Below are positions 1 to 5,466 of a DNA stretch of 6,333 nt, one piece after another (position 1 is the stretch's first letter; each line of letters opens with the position of its first letter). The notes under the pieces were generated by a model. That model ran no database searches. It was not told the DNA's origin and saw nothing but the letters and a program-made list of their open reading frames with translations. The position numbers and the translations under genes are program-made. Origin of the DNA: Devosia sp. (GTDB lineage: Bacteria > Pseudomonadota > Alphaproteobacteria > Rhizobiales > Devosiaceae); NCBI GenBank assembly GCA_016793415.1, contig JAEUMC010000603.1, forward strand, positions 1 to 6,333, written 5' to 3'.

Positions 1-265
1 GCTGCGCTTCAAGGCTGAGGCGCGTCGCAACAAGCTGCTGGGGCTGTGGGCTGCCGAGCACATGGGCCTGAGCGAAGAGCATGCCAAGCAGTATGCCGCC
101 GAAGTCGTCGCTTCCGATTTCGAGGAAGCCGGCGACGAGGACGTGTTCCGCAAGATTTCGGGCGACCTGAAGGCGAAGGGCGCATCGGTGTCCGACGATA
201 TGATTCGCCAGAAAATGGCCGAGCTCGTCGCCGTGGCGCGCGACCAGGTGCTCAACGAGGGTTGA
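1..265 (+). CDS. F1-ATPase inhibitor zeta subunit family (DUF1476), 5' end missing
   Basis: The gene runs in from the left edge; the first complete codon is at base 2 and the TGA stop is at 263-265, leaving 87 visible residues. The visible start LRFKAEARRNKLLGLWAAE and the later acidic stretch DFEEAGDEDVFRK are hallmarks of DUF1476, a family of about 105 residues confined to Alphaproteobacteria. In Paracoccus denitrificans this protein is the zeta subunit, which binds the F1 part of ATP synthase and blocks wasteful ATP hydrolysis. The inhibitory N-terminal segment known from that work, roughly the first 20 residues, lies off the window and cannot be checked. The protein is soluble and helical, with no signal peptide or membrane segment in the visible part. 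From general knowledge, this family often sits near purine genes in rhizobia, which fits purB being about 2 kb away, although here on the opposite strand. The ATG at 62 is internal and not the start. Confidence 0.9.
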   Translation, partial: LRFKAEARRNKLLGLWAAEHMGLSEEHAKQYAAEVVASDFEEAGDEDVFRKISGDLKAKGASVSDDMIRQKMAELVAVARDQVLNEG

Positions 266-305
266 TGCCCTCGCGGTAAGCCAAGCGAAACCATCGTCTC
301 GAATT

Positions 306-341
306 GCCTTGCGCCCCATGGGCGCGAGGCGTTTCGTCTTG
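306..341 (+). terminator. Intrinsic terminator after the zeta-subunit gene
   Basis: Bases 306-316 (GCCTTGCGCCC) pair with 320-330 (GGGCGCGAGGC) to give an 11-bp stem with a single G-U pair and a 3-base loop (CAT, 317-319). A T-rich tail follows at 331-341 (GTTTCGTCTTG). It lies 40 bases after the zeta stop codon, in the right orientation to end that transcript. The tail is not a pure T-run, so termination may be partial. It also argues against the TTG at 309 as a start for the next gene, since that codon sits inside the stem. Confidence 0.72.
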
Positions 342-349
342 CTCCTGCG

Positions 350-355
350 AGGAGG
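350..355 (+). promoter_or_regulatory. Ribosome binding site fixing the start of the META gene
   Basis: AGGAGG lies 7 bases before the ATG at 363, which is ideal spacing. It selects that ATG over an in-frame TTG at 309 (inside the terminator hairpin) and over a later in-frame ATG at 381. I see no convincing promoter between the terminator and this site, so the gene may depend on read-through or on a promoter overlapping the terminator region. Confidence 0.8.
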
Positions 356-362
356 GATCGAG

Positions 363-1124
363 ATGGAACACACTCTGCTCATGGGCCGGCGCCCTGCCAT
401 GGCGCTGATTGCCGGGGTGATGCTCGCCTCGGTCGCCGGCGTGGCGCTGGCGGACGGCACGACGATCACCGGCACGGTGGTCTATCGCGAGCGGATGCTG
501 TTGCCCGAGGGCGCGGTGGCGACGGTGCGGCTGGAGGATGTGTCGCTGGCCGACGCACCGGCCAGGCTGATCGCCGAGACCAGCGTGCCGGCAAGCACCA
601 GCCCCACTGCCTTCAGCATCGACTATGATCCCGCACGGATCGAACCCGGGCACACCTATGCCTGGCGCGCCAGCATCACTGCAGGCGACGAACTGATGTT
701 TACCACCACCGAGCGCCACACCTTCGATCCGGAGGCCACCGGCATCGAGCTGTTGGTGCAGCGCGTTGCCGGCCCCGATGCGGCTGAGCTGCCGTTGGCG
801 GGGGCGTGGCTGGCCGAGGATATCGATGGCGGCGGGGTCATAGACTACCTGCAGACGACGCTGGAAATCGGCGCGGACGGCAAGGTCTCAGGCAATGGCG
901 GCTGCAACCGCTTCAGCGGCAGCGCCACCATCGAGGGCGACAAGATCACCTTCGGCGACCTCGCCTCGACCATGATGGCCTGTGCCGAAGCCGCAATGGA
1001 TCAGGAAATGAAGCTCCACGCGGCGCTCGCCGCTGCCCGGAGCTATCGCATCGATGCGGCGCAGCGGAAGCTGTTCCTCGACGATGCCACGGGGAAAGTC
1101 GTGGCGCGGTTCTCGGCGATGTGA
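363..1124 (+). CDS. Exported two-domain protein: YbaY-like plus META (HslJ-like)
   Basis: The protein has 253 residues from the ATG with the strong ribosome binding site. Residues 1-30 form a signal peptide: basic GRRP, a hydrophobic stretch at 12-30, and a likely cleavage after ALA30 before Asp31. There is no lipobox cysteine, so it is predicted to be soluble in the periplasm, whereas many YbaY relatives are lipoproteins. Residues about 33-133 match the YbaY/YscW-pilotin-like beta fold: ITGTVVYRERMLLPEGA, then VRLEDVSLADAP, then YDPARIEPGHTYAWRASI. Residues about 143-250 are a META domain, with GNGGCNRFSG around Cys181 and STMMAC around Cys207, the two conserved cysteines of the HslJ class. 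META proteins are linked to heat-shock or novobiocin tolerance in E. coli and to secreted proteins elsewhere, but no biochemical activity is established. The fold assignment is firm; the role in this organism is unknown. Confidence 0.85.
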   Translation: MEHTLLMGRRPAMALIAGVMLASVAGVALADGTTITGTVVYRERMLLPEGAVATVRLEDVSLADAPARLIAETSVPASTSPTAFSIDYDPARIEPGHTYAWRASITAGDELMFTTTERHTFDPEATGIELLVQRVAGPDAAELPLAGAWLAEDIDGGGVIDYLQTTLEIGADGKVSGNGGCNRFSGSATIEGDKITFGDLASTMMACAEAAMDQEMKLHAALAAARSYRIDAAQRKLFLDDATGKVVARFSAM

Positions 1125-1129
1125 GCCGT

Positions 1130-1678
1130 TCAGATCCGCTGCATCAGGCGGGTGAACATCAGCAGGCCTTCGGGCCACGGACCGTGTCCCGAGGCTAGGT
1201 TGATGTGCCCGGCCTCACCGGCAAAGTGCAGCTCCGAGCCCCAGGCGGTCGCCATGTCGGCGGCGCGATTGGGGGAGACGTAGCTGTCGTTGGTGGACAC
1301 CACCAGCAGCGAGGGGAACGGCAGCGGGTCGGTCGGCACGTTGTCGAAGCTGCGGCCCTCGCGCGGGAAGCCGCGGCCTTCATGGTCCGGCGGCGAAACG
1401 AGGAACGCGCCCTTCACCTTGCCGGCCGGCAGCCGCGGCGCAGCATGCACCAACGCCGAGACGGCCAGCGAATGGGCGATCAGCACCACCGGGCGCTCGG
1501 CCGCCTCCACCGCTTCGACGATCGCGGCGGTCCAGTCGCGCAGATCGGGGTCGTCCCACTCGTCCTGCTCGACGATCCGGCCGGTCGAGAAGCGCTCGGC
1601 CCAGCGGCGCTGCCAGTGTCCGGCGCCCGAATTGCCCAGGCCTGGCAGGATCAGGATATCTGCGTCCGCAATTCTCAT
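1130..1678 (-). CDS. Small alpha/beta serine hydrolase, RBBP9/YdeN type
   Basis: This 182-residue protein fits the small serine hydrolase family (Ser_hydrolase, RBBP9/YdeN) in length and layout. The first strand leads into LILPGLGNSGAGHWQRRW (residues 9-26), the usual oxyanion-side loop. The nucleophile elbow is AHSLA with Ser70. The acid is probably Asp131 in STNDSYVS, and the general base His158 in EAGHINLASGHG. The family includes esterases and peptidase-like enzymes with mostly unknown natural substrates, so no reaction is assigned. The protein is cytoplasmic, with no signal peptide. The start chosen is the ATG at 1678-1676, because homology begins there and it overlaps the upstream GNAT stop as ATGA. 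A longer in-frame reading would add 47 low-complexity Arg/Gly/Pro residues that belong to the GNAT gene on another frame. It is the last gene of the minus-strand string and ends 5 bases from the convergent META gene. The elbow has Ala where Gly is usual. Confidence 0.86.
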   Translation of the reverse strand: MRIADADILILPGLGNSGAGHWQRRWAERFSTGRIVEQDEWDDPDLRDWTAAIVEAVEAAERPVVLIAHSLAVSALVHAAPRLPAGKVKGAFLVSPPDHEGRGFPREGRSFDNVPTDPLPFPSLLVVSTNDSYVSPNRAADMATAWGSELHFAGEAGHINLASGHGPWPEGLLMFTRLMQRI

Positions 1679-2097
1679 ACGCCGCGCTTTCGGTTCATGA
1701 AGTAGGCGTGCTCGTAGCGGTGGAGATCCACCGACGGCCCGTGTCTGTCGTAGAAGCCGACCGCGCCCGGGACGGACAGCAAGCCCATGCCGACGCCATC
1801 GCCCAGATGCTCCCGGCACGCCTCGAGCAGACCCTTGCCGATGCCGCGGCCCTGGAAATCATCGTGCACGGCGAGATCGCCGCAATAGGCGACCCAGGCG
1901 AAATCGGTGAGGCAGCGGGCAATGCCGACGCAGCGGCCGTCGAGGCGGGCGCTGACGATCAGGTCGGCGCCCTCGATCATCCTGGCGATGCGGTCGCGAT
2001 CGTCGATCGGCCGGGTCGACCCGAGCGCACTGTGGCCGACCACGTCGATATAGTCTTCGACGGGCAGGGCGGCTTCGCGCGCATAGACGACGGCCAT
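1675..2097 (-). CDS. GNAT-family N-acetyltransferase
   Basis: This 140-residue single-domain protein is of usual length for GNAT enzymes, which transfer an acetyl group from acetyl-CoA to an amine. Motif A is clear: strand CGDLAVHDDFQ, then the pyrophosphate-binding turn QGRGIGKGLL (Gln82, Gly83, Gly85, Gly87) and the following helix. Motif B is seen in PGAVGFYDRHG (residues 110-120), with Tyr116 where the catalytic or cofactor-contacting tyrosine often sits. The substrate cannot be told from sequence. Two starts are possible: GTG at 2100 and ATG at 2097. A GGAGG from the end of purB lies 1 base before the GTG but 4 bases before the ATG, so the ATG is preferred. This start overlaps the purB stop as TGATG, and the gene's own stop overlaps the hydrolase start as ATGA. 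Both junctions suggest translational coupling. Confidence 0.88.
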   Translation of the reverse strand: MAVVYAREAALPVEDYIDVVGHSALGSTRPIDDRDRIARMIEGADLIVSARLDGRCVGIARCLTDFAWVAYCGDLAVHDDFQGRGIGKGLLEACREHLGDGVGMGLLSVPGAVGFYDRHGPSVDLHRYEHAYFMNRKRGV

Positions 2098-3419
2098 CAC
2101 ACCTCCGGTCCGAAGACGCGCTCGAACAGCGCATCGACATGCTTCAGATGATAGAAATCGTCGAACATGGCGTCGATCTCGGAGGCGCTCAGCTTTGCCG
2201 AAACTTCGGGGTCGGACTTCAGCAGTTGGGCGAACAGTCCGGCGCGGTCGCCGCGGGCCTGCCAGACCTGCATGGCGTTGCGCTGCACTGCCGCGTAGGA
2301 GTCCTCGCGGCTGAGGCCGGCCTGGGTCAAGGCGAGGAGTACGCGCTGCGAATTGTGCAGCCCGCCGAGCAGGTCGAGGTTGCGCTTCATGTTCTCGGGA
2401 TAGACCAAGAGGTTGTCGATCAGCCCGACCAGGCGGTTGAGGGCGAAATCCAGCGTCACCGTCGCATCAGGGCCGATCATCCGCTCGACCGAGGAGTGCG
2501 AGATATCGCGCTCGTGCCAGAGCGCCACGTTCTCCAGTGCCGGGGTGACCATGCCGCGCACCAGCCGGGCGAGGCCGGTCAGGTTCTCGCTCAGCACCGG
2601 GTTGCGCTTGTGCGGCATGGCCGACGAGCCCTTCTGGCCGGGCGAGAAGAACTCCTCGGCTTCCAGCACTTCGGTACGCTGCAGGTGACGGATCTCGGTC
2701 GCGATGCGCTCGATCGAGGAGGCAATGACGCCGAGGGTGGCGAAGAACATGGCGTGCCGGTCGCGCGGAATCACCTGGGTTGAGATCGGCTCGGGCTTCA
2801 GCCCCAGCTTTTCGGCGACATAGGCTTCGACCTGCGGATCGATGTTGGCGAAGGTGCCGATGGCGCCGGAAATGGCGGCAGTGGCGATCTCCTCGCGTGC
2901 CGCAACGAGCCGGGCGCGATTGCGGGCGAACTCGGCATAGGCCTCGGCCAGCTTGATGCCGAAGGTGGTCGGCTCGGCATGGATGCCGTGGCTGCGGCCG
3001 ATGGTGATCGAGTATTTGTGCTCCTTGGCGCGCTTCTTGAGCGCCGCCAGCAGCCTGTCGATGTCACCGAGCAGGATGTCCGAAGCGCGCGACAACTGCA
3101 CCGCAAGGCAGGTGTCGAGCACGTCTGACGACGTCATGCCCTGGTGCAGGAAGCGCGCCTCCGGGCCGACGATTTCGGAGACATGCGTGAGGAAGGCGAT
3201 GACGTCATGCTTGGTGGTGCGCTCGATCTCGTCGATGCGCTCGACGTCGAAAGTGGCGTTGCCGCCCTTGGCCCAGATGGTCTCGGCCGCTTCCATGGGG
3301 ACGACGCCGAGTTCGGCCAGCCTGGTGGTCGCGTGGGCTTCGATCTCGAACCAGATCTTGAAGCGGGTCTCGGGCGACCAGACGGCGACCATCTCGGGGC
3401 GGGAATAGCGCGGGATCAT
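2097..3419 (-). CDS. purB: Adenylosuccinate lyase
   Basis: PurB acts twice in purine synthesis: it releases fumarate from SAICAR to give AICAR, and from adenylosuccinate to give AMP. This protein has 440 residues, close to the usual 430-440 of the Bacillus-type enzyme, and belongs to the fumarase/aspartase superfamily. Visible signatures are the N-terminal IPRYSRPEM, TTKHDV with His71, GMTSSDV at 95-100, GRSHGIHAEPTTFG at 141-154 with the predicted catalytic acid His144, and the mobile loop signature GSSAMPHKRNP at 264-274 with the predicted catalytic base Ser266. These assignments follow T. maritima and B. subtilis PurB. The start is the ATG at 3419-3417, where the conserved N-terminus begins; the open frame continues 63 codons upstream, but that stretch is antisense to rpe. 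The ribosome binding site is weak (AGAG about 10 bases upstream). It lies 34 bases after the rpe stop and overlaps the GNAT gene, so it is probably part of one transcript. Confidence 0.97.
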   Translation of the reverse strand: MIPRYSRPEMVAVWSPETRFKIWFEIEAHATTRLAELGVVPMEAAETIWAKGGNATFDVERIDEIERTTKHDVIAFLTHVSEIVGPEARFLHQGMTSSDVLDTCLAVQLSRASDILLGDIDRLLAALKKRAKEHKYSITIGRSHGIHAEPTTFGIKLAEAYAEFARNRARLVAAREEIATAAISGAIGTFANIDPQVEAYVAEKLGLKPEPISTQVIPRDRHAMFFATLGVIASSIERIATEIRHLQRTEVLEAEEFFSPGQKGSSAMPHKRNPVLSENLTGLARLVRGMVTPALENVALWHERDISHSSVERMIGPDATVTLDFALNRLVGLIDNLLVYPENMKRNLDLLGGLHNSQRVLLALTQAGLSREDSYAAVQRNAMQVWQARGDRAGLFAQLLKSDPEVSAKLSASEIDAMFDDFYHLKHVDALFERVFGPEV

Positions 3420-3439
3420 GGGCTTATGGCTCTTTGTTC

Positions 3440-3459
3440 GCGTAACCGATGCGTTACGC
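3440..3459 (-). other. Intercistronic hairpin at the rpe stop codon
   Basis: GCGTAAC at 3440-3446 and GTTACGC at 3453-3459 are perfect reverse complements, giving a 7-bp stem with a 6-base loop (3447-3452). The rpe TAA stop lies in one arm, and the hairpin ends 20 bases before the purB start. There is no T-run after it on the minus strand, so it does not look like an intrinsic terminator. It could be a weak pause, an mRNA-stability element or chance. Confidence 0.4.
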
Positions 3460-4131
3460 AGTAACGGCGGTGGCGGCGTTGCGGATGGCCGCGATGCGGC
3501 CGGCATAGGTTTTGGGATCGTTGCCGGCGAAAACCGAAGTGCCGGCGACGTAGAGATCGGCCCCGGCATCGGCAAGCGCCTTGGCGTTGTGCTCGGTGAC
3601 GCCGCCATCGACCTCGAGATCGATCGGGCGGTTGCCGATCAGCGCGCGGACCTGGCGGATCTTGTTGAGGCTCTCGGGGATAAACTTCTGCCCGCCGAAC
3701 CCGGGGTTGACGCTCATCACCAACACCAGGTCGACATCACCGATGACGTGCTCGATGGCGGAAACCGGGGTCGCTGGGTTGATGGCGACGCCGGCGCGCT
3801 TGCCTTCGGCCCGGATCGCCTGCAGCGACCGGTGCAGGTGCGGGCCGGCCTCGGCATGCACGGTGATCGAGTCGGCGCCGGCCTTGGCGAAGGCGGCGAG
3901 ATAGGGGTCGGCGGGGGCGATCATCAGGTGGACGTCGATGACTTTTTTGGTGATCGGACGAATGGCCGAGACGATCAGCGGGCCGATGGTGATGTTGGGG
4001 ACGAAATGGCCGTCCATGACGTCGACATGGATGTAGTCGGCGCCGCCTGCATCGATGGCGCGAATCTCGTCGCCGAGCCTGGTGAAATCGGCGGAGAGAA
4101 TGGAAGGCGCGATGCGGATGGGGCGGGACAT
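3454..4131 (-). CDS. rpe: Ribulose-phosphate 3-epimerase
   Basis: Rpe interconverts ribulose 5-phosphate and xylulose 5-phosphate in the pentose phosphate pathway (and in the Calvin cycle where present). The 225-residue protein is a full-length TIM barrel. Visible motifs are [10 protein letters not shown] at 7-16, [18 protein letters not shown] at 34-51, VHLM at 67-70, the phosphate-side [10 protein letters not shown] at 139-148, and LEVDGGV at 172-178. By comparison with solved family members, the metal ligands are His35, Asp37, His68 and Asp175, with Asp37 and Asp175 as the acid/base pair; all are present. The ATG at 4131 has GAGG at 4139-4136, 4 bases upstream. It leads a minus-strand string with purB 34 bases downstream. 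Pairing a ribose-phosphate enzyme with a purine enzyme makes metabolic sense, because purine synthesis consumes PRPP made from ribose 5-phosphate. Confidence 0.97.
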   Translation of the reverse strand: MSRPIRIAPSILSADFTRLGDEIRAIDAGGADYIHVDVMDGHFVPNITIGPLIVSAIRPITKKVIDVHLMIAPADPYLAAFAKAGADSITVHAEAGPHLHRSLQAIRAEGKRAGVAINPATPVSAIEHVIGDVDLVLVMSVNPGFGGQKFIPESLNKIRQVRALIGNRPIDLEVDGGVTEHNAKALADAGADLYVAGTSVFAGNDPKTYAGRIAAIRNAATAVTA

Positions 4132-4165
4132 GGGGCCTCGGTCAGGTAGGGGCTGACATATGGGC

Positions 4166-4194
4166 TGCTTAGCCTTCCCGGGTGTTCACGACAA
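4166..4194 (-). promoter_or_regulatory. Possible sigma70-type promoter for rpe-purB
   Basis: Reading the minus strand, TTGTCG (4194-4189) and TAAGCA (4171-4166) are spaced by 17 bases, about 35 bases before the rpe start. Both boxes are only partial matches to consensus. A short palindrome, ACAAGTCTTGT (4191-4201), overlaps the -35 box and could be an operator or chance. This is a weak call, made mainly because a promoter is expected between the REP element and rpe. Confidence 0.25.
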
Positions 4195-4210
4195 GTCTTG
4201 TGCGTGGGCA

Positions 4211-4310
4211 CCCCCACCCTCAGTCCCTCCCCACAAGGGGGAGGGAGGCGATAGCCGCATCGTCTCAGTTCTTGCGTCTCCCCCTTGTGGGGAGGGATCA
4301 AGGGTGGGGG
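4211..4310. repeat. Inverted pair of REP-like palindromes (BIME-type element)
   Basis: Two copies of one motif face each other. CCCCCACCCT at 4211-4220 pairs with 4301-4310 (10 bp). TCCCTCCCCACAAGGGGGAG at 4224-4243 pairs with 4278-4297 (20 bp, perfect). The 3-base steps between them, CAG and TCA, do not match. The central 34 bases contain a further 8-bp hairpin (4245-4252 with 4259-4266, one G-U pair). The left copy is itself a palindrome: TCCCTCCCC at 4224-4232 pairs with 4238-4246 around ACAAG. Similar motifs with C runs, a short core and G runs are common between genes in Hyphomicrobiales genomes, from general knowledge. It lies 17 bases beyond the stop of the binding-protein gene and upstream of rpe. 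It probably protects or ends that transcript, although no T-run follows. Confidence 0.85.
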
Positions 4311-4327
4311 CCCCGCGCTCTGGCATC

Positions 4328-5311
4328 TCAGTCCGGAATCGCCGTCGCCGGATCGCCATCCACCGCCGCGGCAAGCTTGGGCGGCAGCAGGTCGAGCAGG
4401 TAGCCCAGCGACAGCGGGGTCTGCCAGCTCATGGCGGCGCTGGCCAACCCATCTCCGTCGTCGAGCCAGATCGAGCGGCCCTCGGTGGCGAGCCTGAGCC
4501 CCTGATAGAGGCTCATCGCTTCTACCTTGTTCTGGATCTCGGCGTTGTCGGCCGGCCAGATCGCCACATCCATGTCGATGAGCTCGATGAATTCGGGGCT
4601 GATGGTGATGCGGTTGTCGGGCTGGGCCAGCTTGTCCAGTTCGGCCGGGAAGGTGAGGCCGAGATCGATCAGGAACTTGCTGGCGAGATCATTGCTGCTC
4701 CAGGCATCGAAGCTGCCGTCCTCCCTGAGGTAAAGGTTGGTGCCGGTCTTGCCCTCGAGTTGCGGGTACTGCTGCCGCACTGCCGCAAAGCGATCGGCGA
4801 AGCTGTTGATGATGGCGTCGGACCTGCTGGTGCTGCCAGAAGTCGCCTGGTCGATGATGGTGAGTTCGGCCTGCCATGGGGCGCCCCAGTGCTGGTAGCC
4901 GGCGGGAGTGACCACCACTGGGGCGATCTTCGAGAGGTTGTGGTACATCGCCTCGTCCATGGTGACGTAGATGGCGATGATCAGGTCGGGACGTTGCGCG
5001 GCGACCCACTCGAGGTTGATGCCGTCGGCGGTCATCACCTCGGGCGTGGCGTTCACCGCCTTGCGCGCTTCGTCGGCCCAGGGCCAGGTGGCGTAGGGGT
5101 GTTCGCCCCACCATTCCTTGACGCCGACCGGGGCGATGCCAAGCGCATAAAGGAAATCCTGCTCGTGCATGCCGACCGATACGACGCGCTGCGGCGGCGC
5201 CGGAATCGTGGTGGTGCCGTAGGCGTGTTCGACACTCACCGGGAAGTCCTCGGCGAAGGCCGGTGCGAGCAAGGCAGCGAACAGGGCCAAGGTGGTCAAC
5301 AGCAATTTCAT
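4328..5311 (-). CDS. Periplasmic iron-siderophore binding protein (FecB/FepB-like), ABC transporter
   Basis: The 327-residue protein is a class III periplasmic binding protein (Peripla_BP_2/TroA fold), which captures ferric-siderophore or heme-like ligands for an ABC importer. Residues 1-20 are a signal peptide (KLLLTTLALFAALLAPAFA, cleaved before Glu21) with no lipobox, so it should be free in the periplasm. Family features are YGTTTIPAPPQRVVSVG at 31-47, NLEWVAAQRPDLIIA at 99-113, NLSKIAPVVV at 125-134, and a second lobe from about 180 to 310 with ISPEFIELIDMDVAIWPA at 237-254. The aromatic stretch KEWWGEHPYATWPWA (65-79) would be near the ligand cleft and recalls siderophore binders of this class. 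The ATG at 5311 has GAGG at 5323-5320, 8 bases upstream. No permease or ATPase gene is adjacent: rpe lies downstream and ccdA is divergent. The ligand is not determinable from sequence; iron is supported by family and by the promoter dyad. Confidence 0.87.
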   Translation of the reverse strand: MKLLLTTLALFAALLAPAFAEDFPVSVEHAYGTTTIPAPPQRVVSVGMHEQDFLYALGIAPVGVKEWWGEHPYATWPWADEARKAVNATPEVMTADGINLEWVAAQRPDLIIAIYVTMDEAMYHNLSKIAPVVVTPAGYQHWGAPWQAELTIIDQATSGSTSRSDAIINSFADRFAAVRQQYPQLEGKTGTNLYLREDGSFDAWSSNDLASKFLIDLGLTFPAELDKLAQPDNRITISPEFIELIDMDVAIWPADNAEIQNKVEAMSLYQGLRLATEGRSIWLDDGDGLASAAMSWQTPLSLGYLLDLLPPKLAAAVDGDPATAIPD

Positions 5312-5341
5312 CTCAAATTCCTCGAAGCGATCAACCGCCGC

Positions 5342-5370
5342 ACTAGAAGAAAGATGAGTATGATAGTCAA
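5342..5370 (-). promoter_or_regulatory. Sigma70-type promoter of the binding-protein gene
   Basis: On the minus strand, TTGACT (5370-5365, five of six consensus bases) and TCTAGT (5347-5342, four of six) are separated by 17 bases. Transcription would start around 5335, giving a leader of about 25 bases that contains the GAGG ribosome binding site. This is the best promoter match I see in the window. Confidence 0.6.
5355..5369. promoter_or_regulatory. Putative iron-responsive operator (15-base dyad)
   Basis: TGAGTATGATAGTCA is a 7-1-7 dyad in which six of the seven base pairs are symmetric (TGA-TAT / ATA-TCA). It overlaps the -35 box of the siderophore-binding-protein promoter, where a bound repressor would block RNA polymerase. 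It satisfies TGA-N9-TCA, the iron-responsive operator reported for RirA in Rhizobium. It also partly resembles the Fur 7-1-7 pattern TGATAATnATTATCA, matching 10 of the 14 specified bases. Which regulator binds is not settled by sequence. Confidence 0.55.
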
Positions 5371-5414
5371 GTTTTTGTGGCGCTTCACAACGGAGCGAGC
5401 GGCGGCCCGCCGCA

Positions 5415-5442
5415 TTGCCTTCGGCCCCGAACCGGCTATGAC
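5415..5442 (+). promoter_or_regulatory. Possible promoter for ccdA
   Basis: TTGCCT (5415-5420) and TATGAC (5437-5442) are separated by 16 bases; each matches consensus at four of six positions. The predicted transcript would start near 5449 and include the GGAGG at 5458-5462. A GC-rich palindrome just upstream (5399-5413, 7 bp around one base) is unexplained. Confidence 0.3.
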
Positions 5443-5466
5443 TTCGCGCGATTTGTCGGAGGCATG

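Noticed and set aside
1086..1105. Possible terminator hairpin at the end of the META gene
   Set aside because: A 6-bp stem with an 8-base loop lies inside the coding region and has no T-run after it. The convergent 5-base gap itself shows no bidirectional terminator.
1679..1819. 47-residue N-terminal extension of the hydrolase
   Set aside because: It lies inside the GNAT gene in another frame, is Arg/Gly/Pro-rich, and the hydrolase fold begins exactly at the ATG overlapping the GNAT stop.
2139..2783. Plus-strand open frame of 214 codons opposite purB
   Set aside because: Antisense to conserved purB sequence and lacks any recognisable motif.
3420..3608. 63-residue N-terminal extension of PurB
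   Set aside because: The extension is Pro/Ser-rich, overlaps the end of rpe, and PurB proteins start at the IPRYSRPEM region.
3418..4149. Plus-strand open frame of 243 codons opposite rpe
   Set aside because: Asp/Gly-rich low-complexity translation antisense to a complete Rpe; no independent coding evidence.
4132..4327. Small RNA or riboswitch in the region before rpe
   Set aside because: The structure there is explained by the REP-like inverted pair. I see no known riboswitch core and no independent promoter plus terminator unit.
5376..5389. CRP/FNR-like site between the divergent genes
   Set aside because: TGTGG and TCACA resemble CRP half-sites but are 4 bases apart, not 6, so the geometry is wrong.
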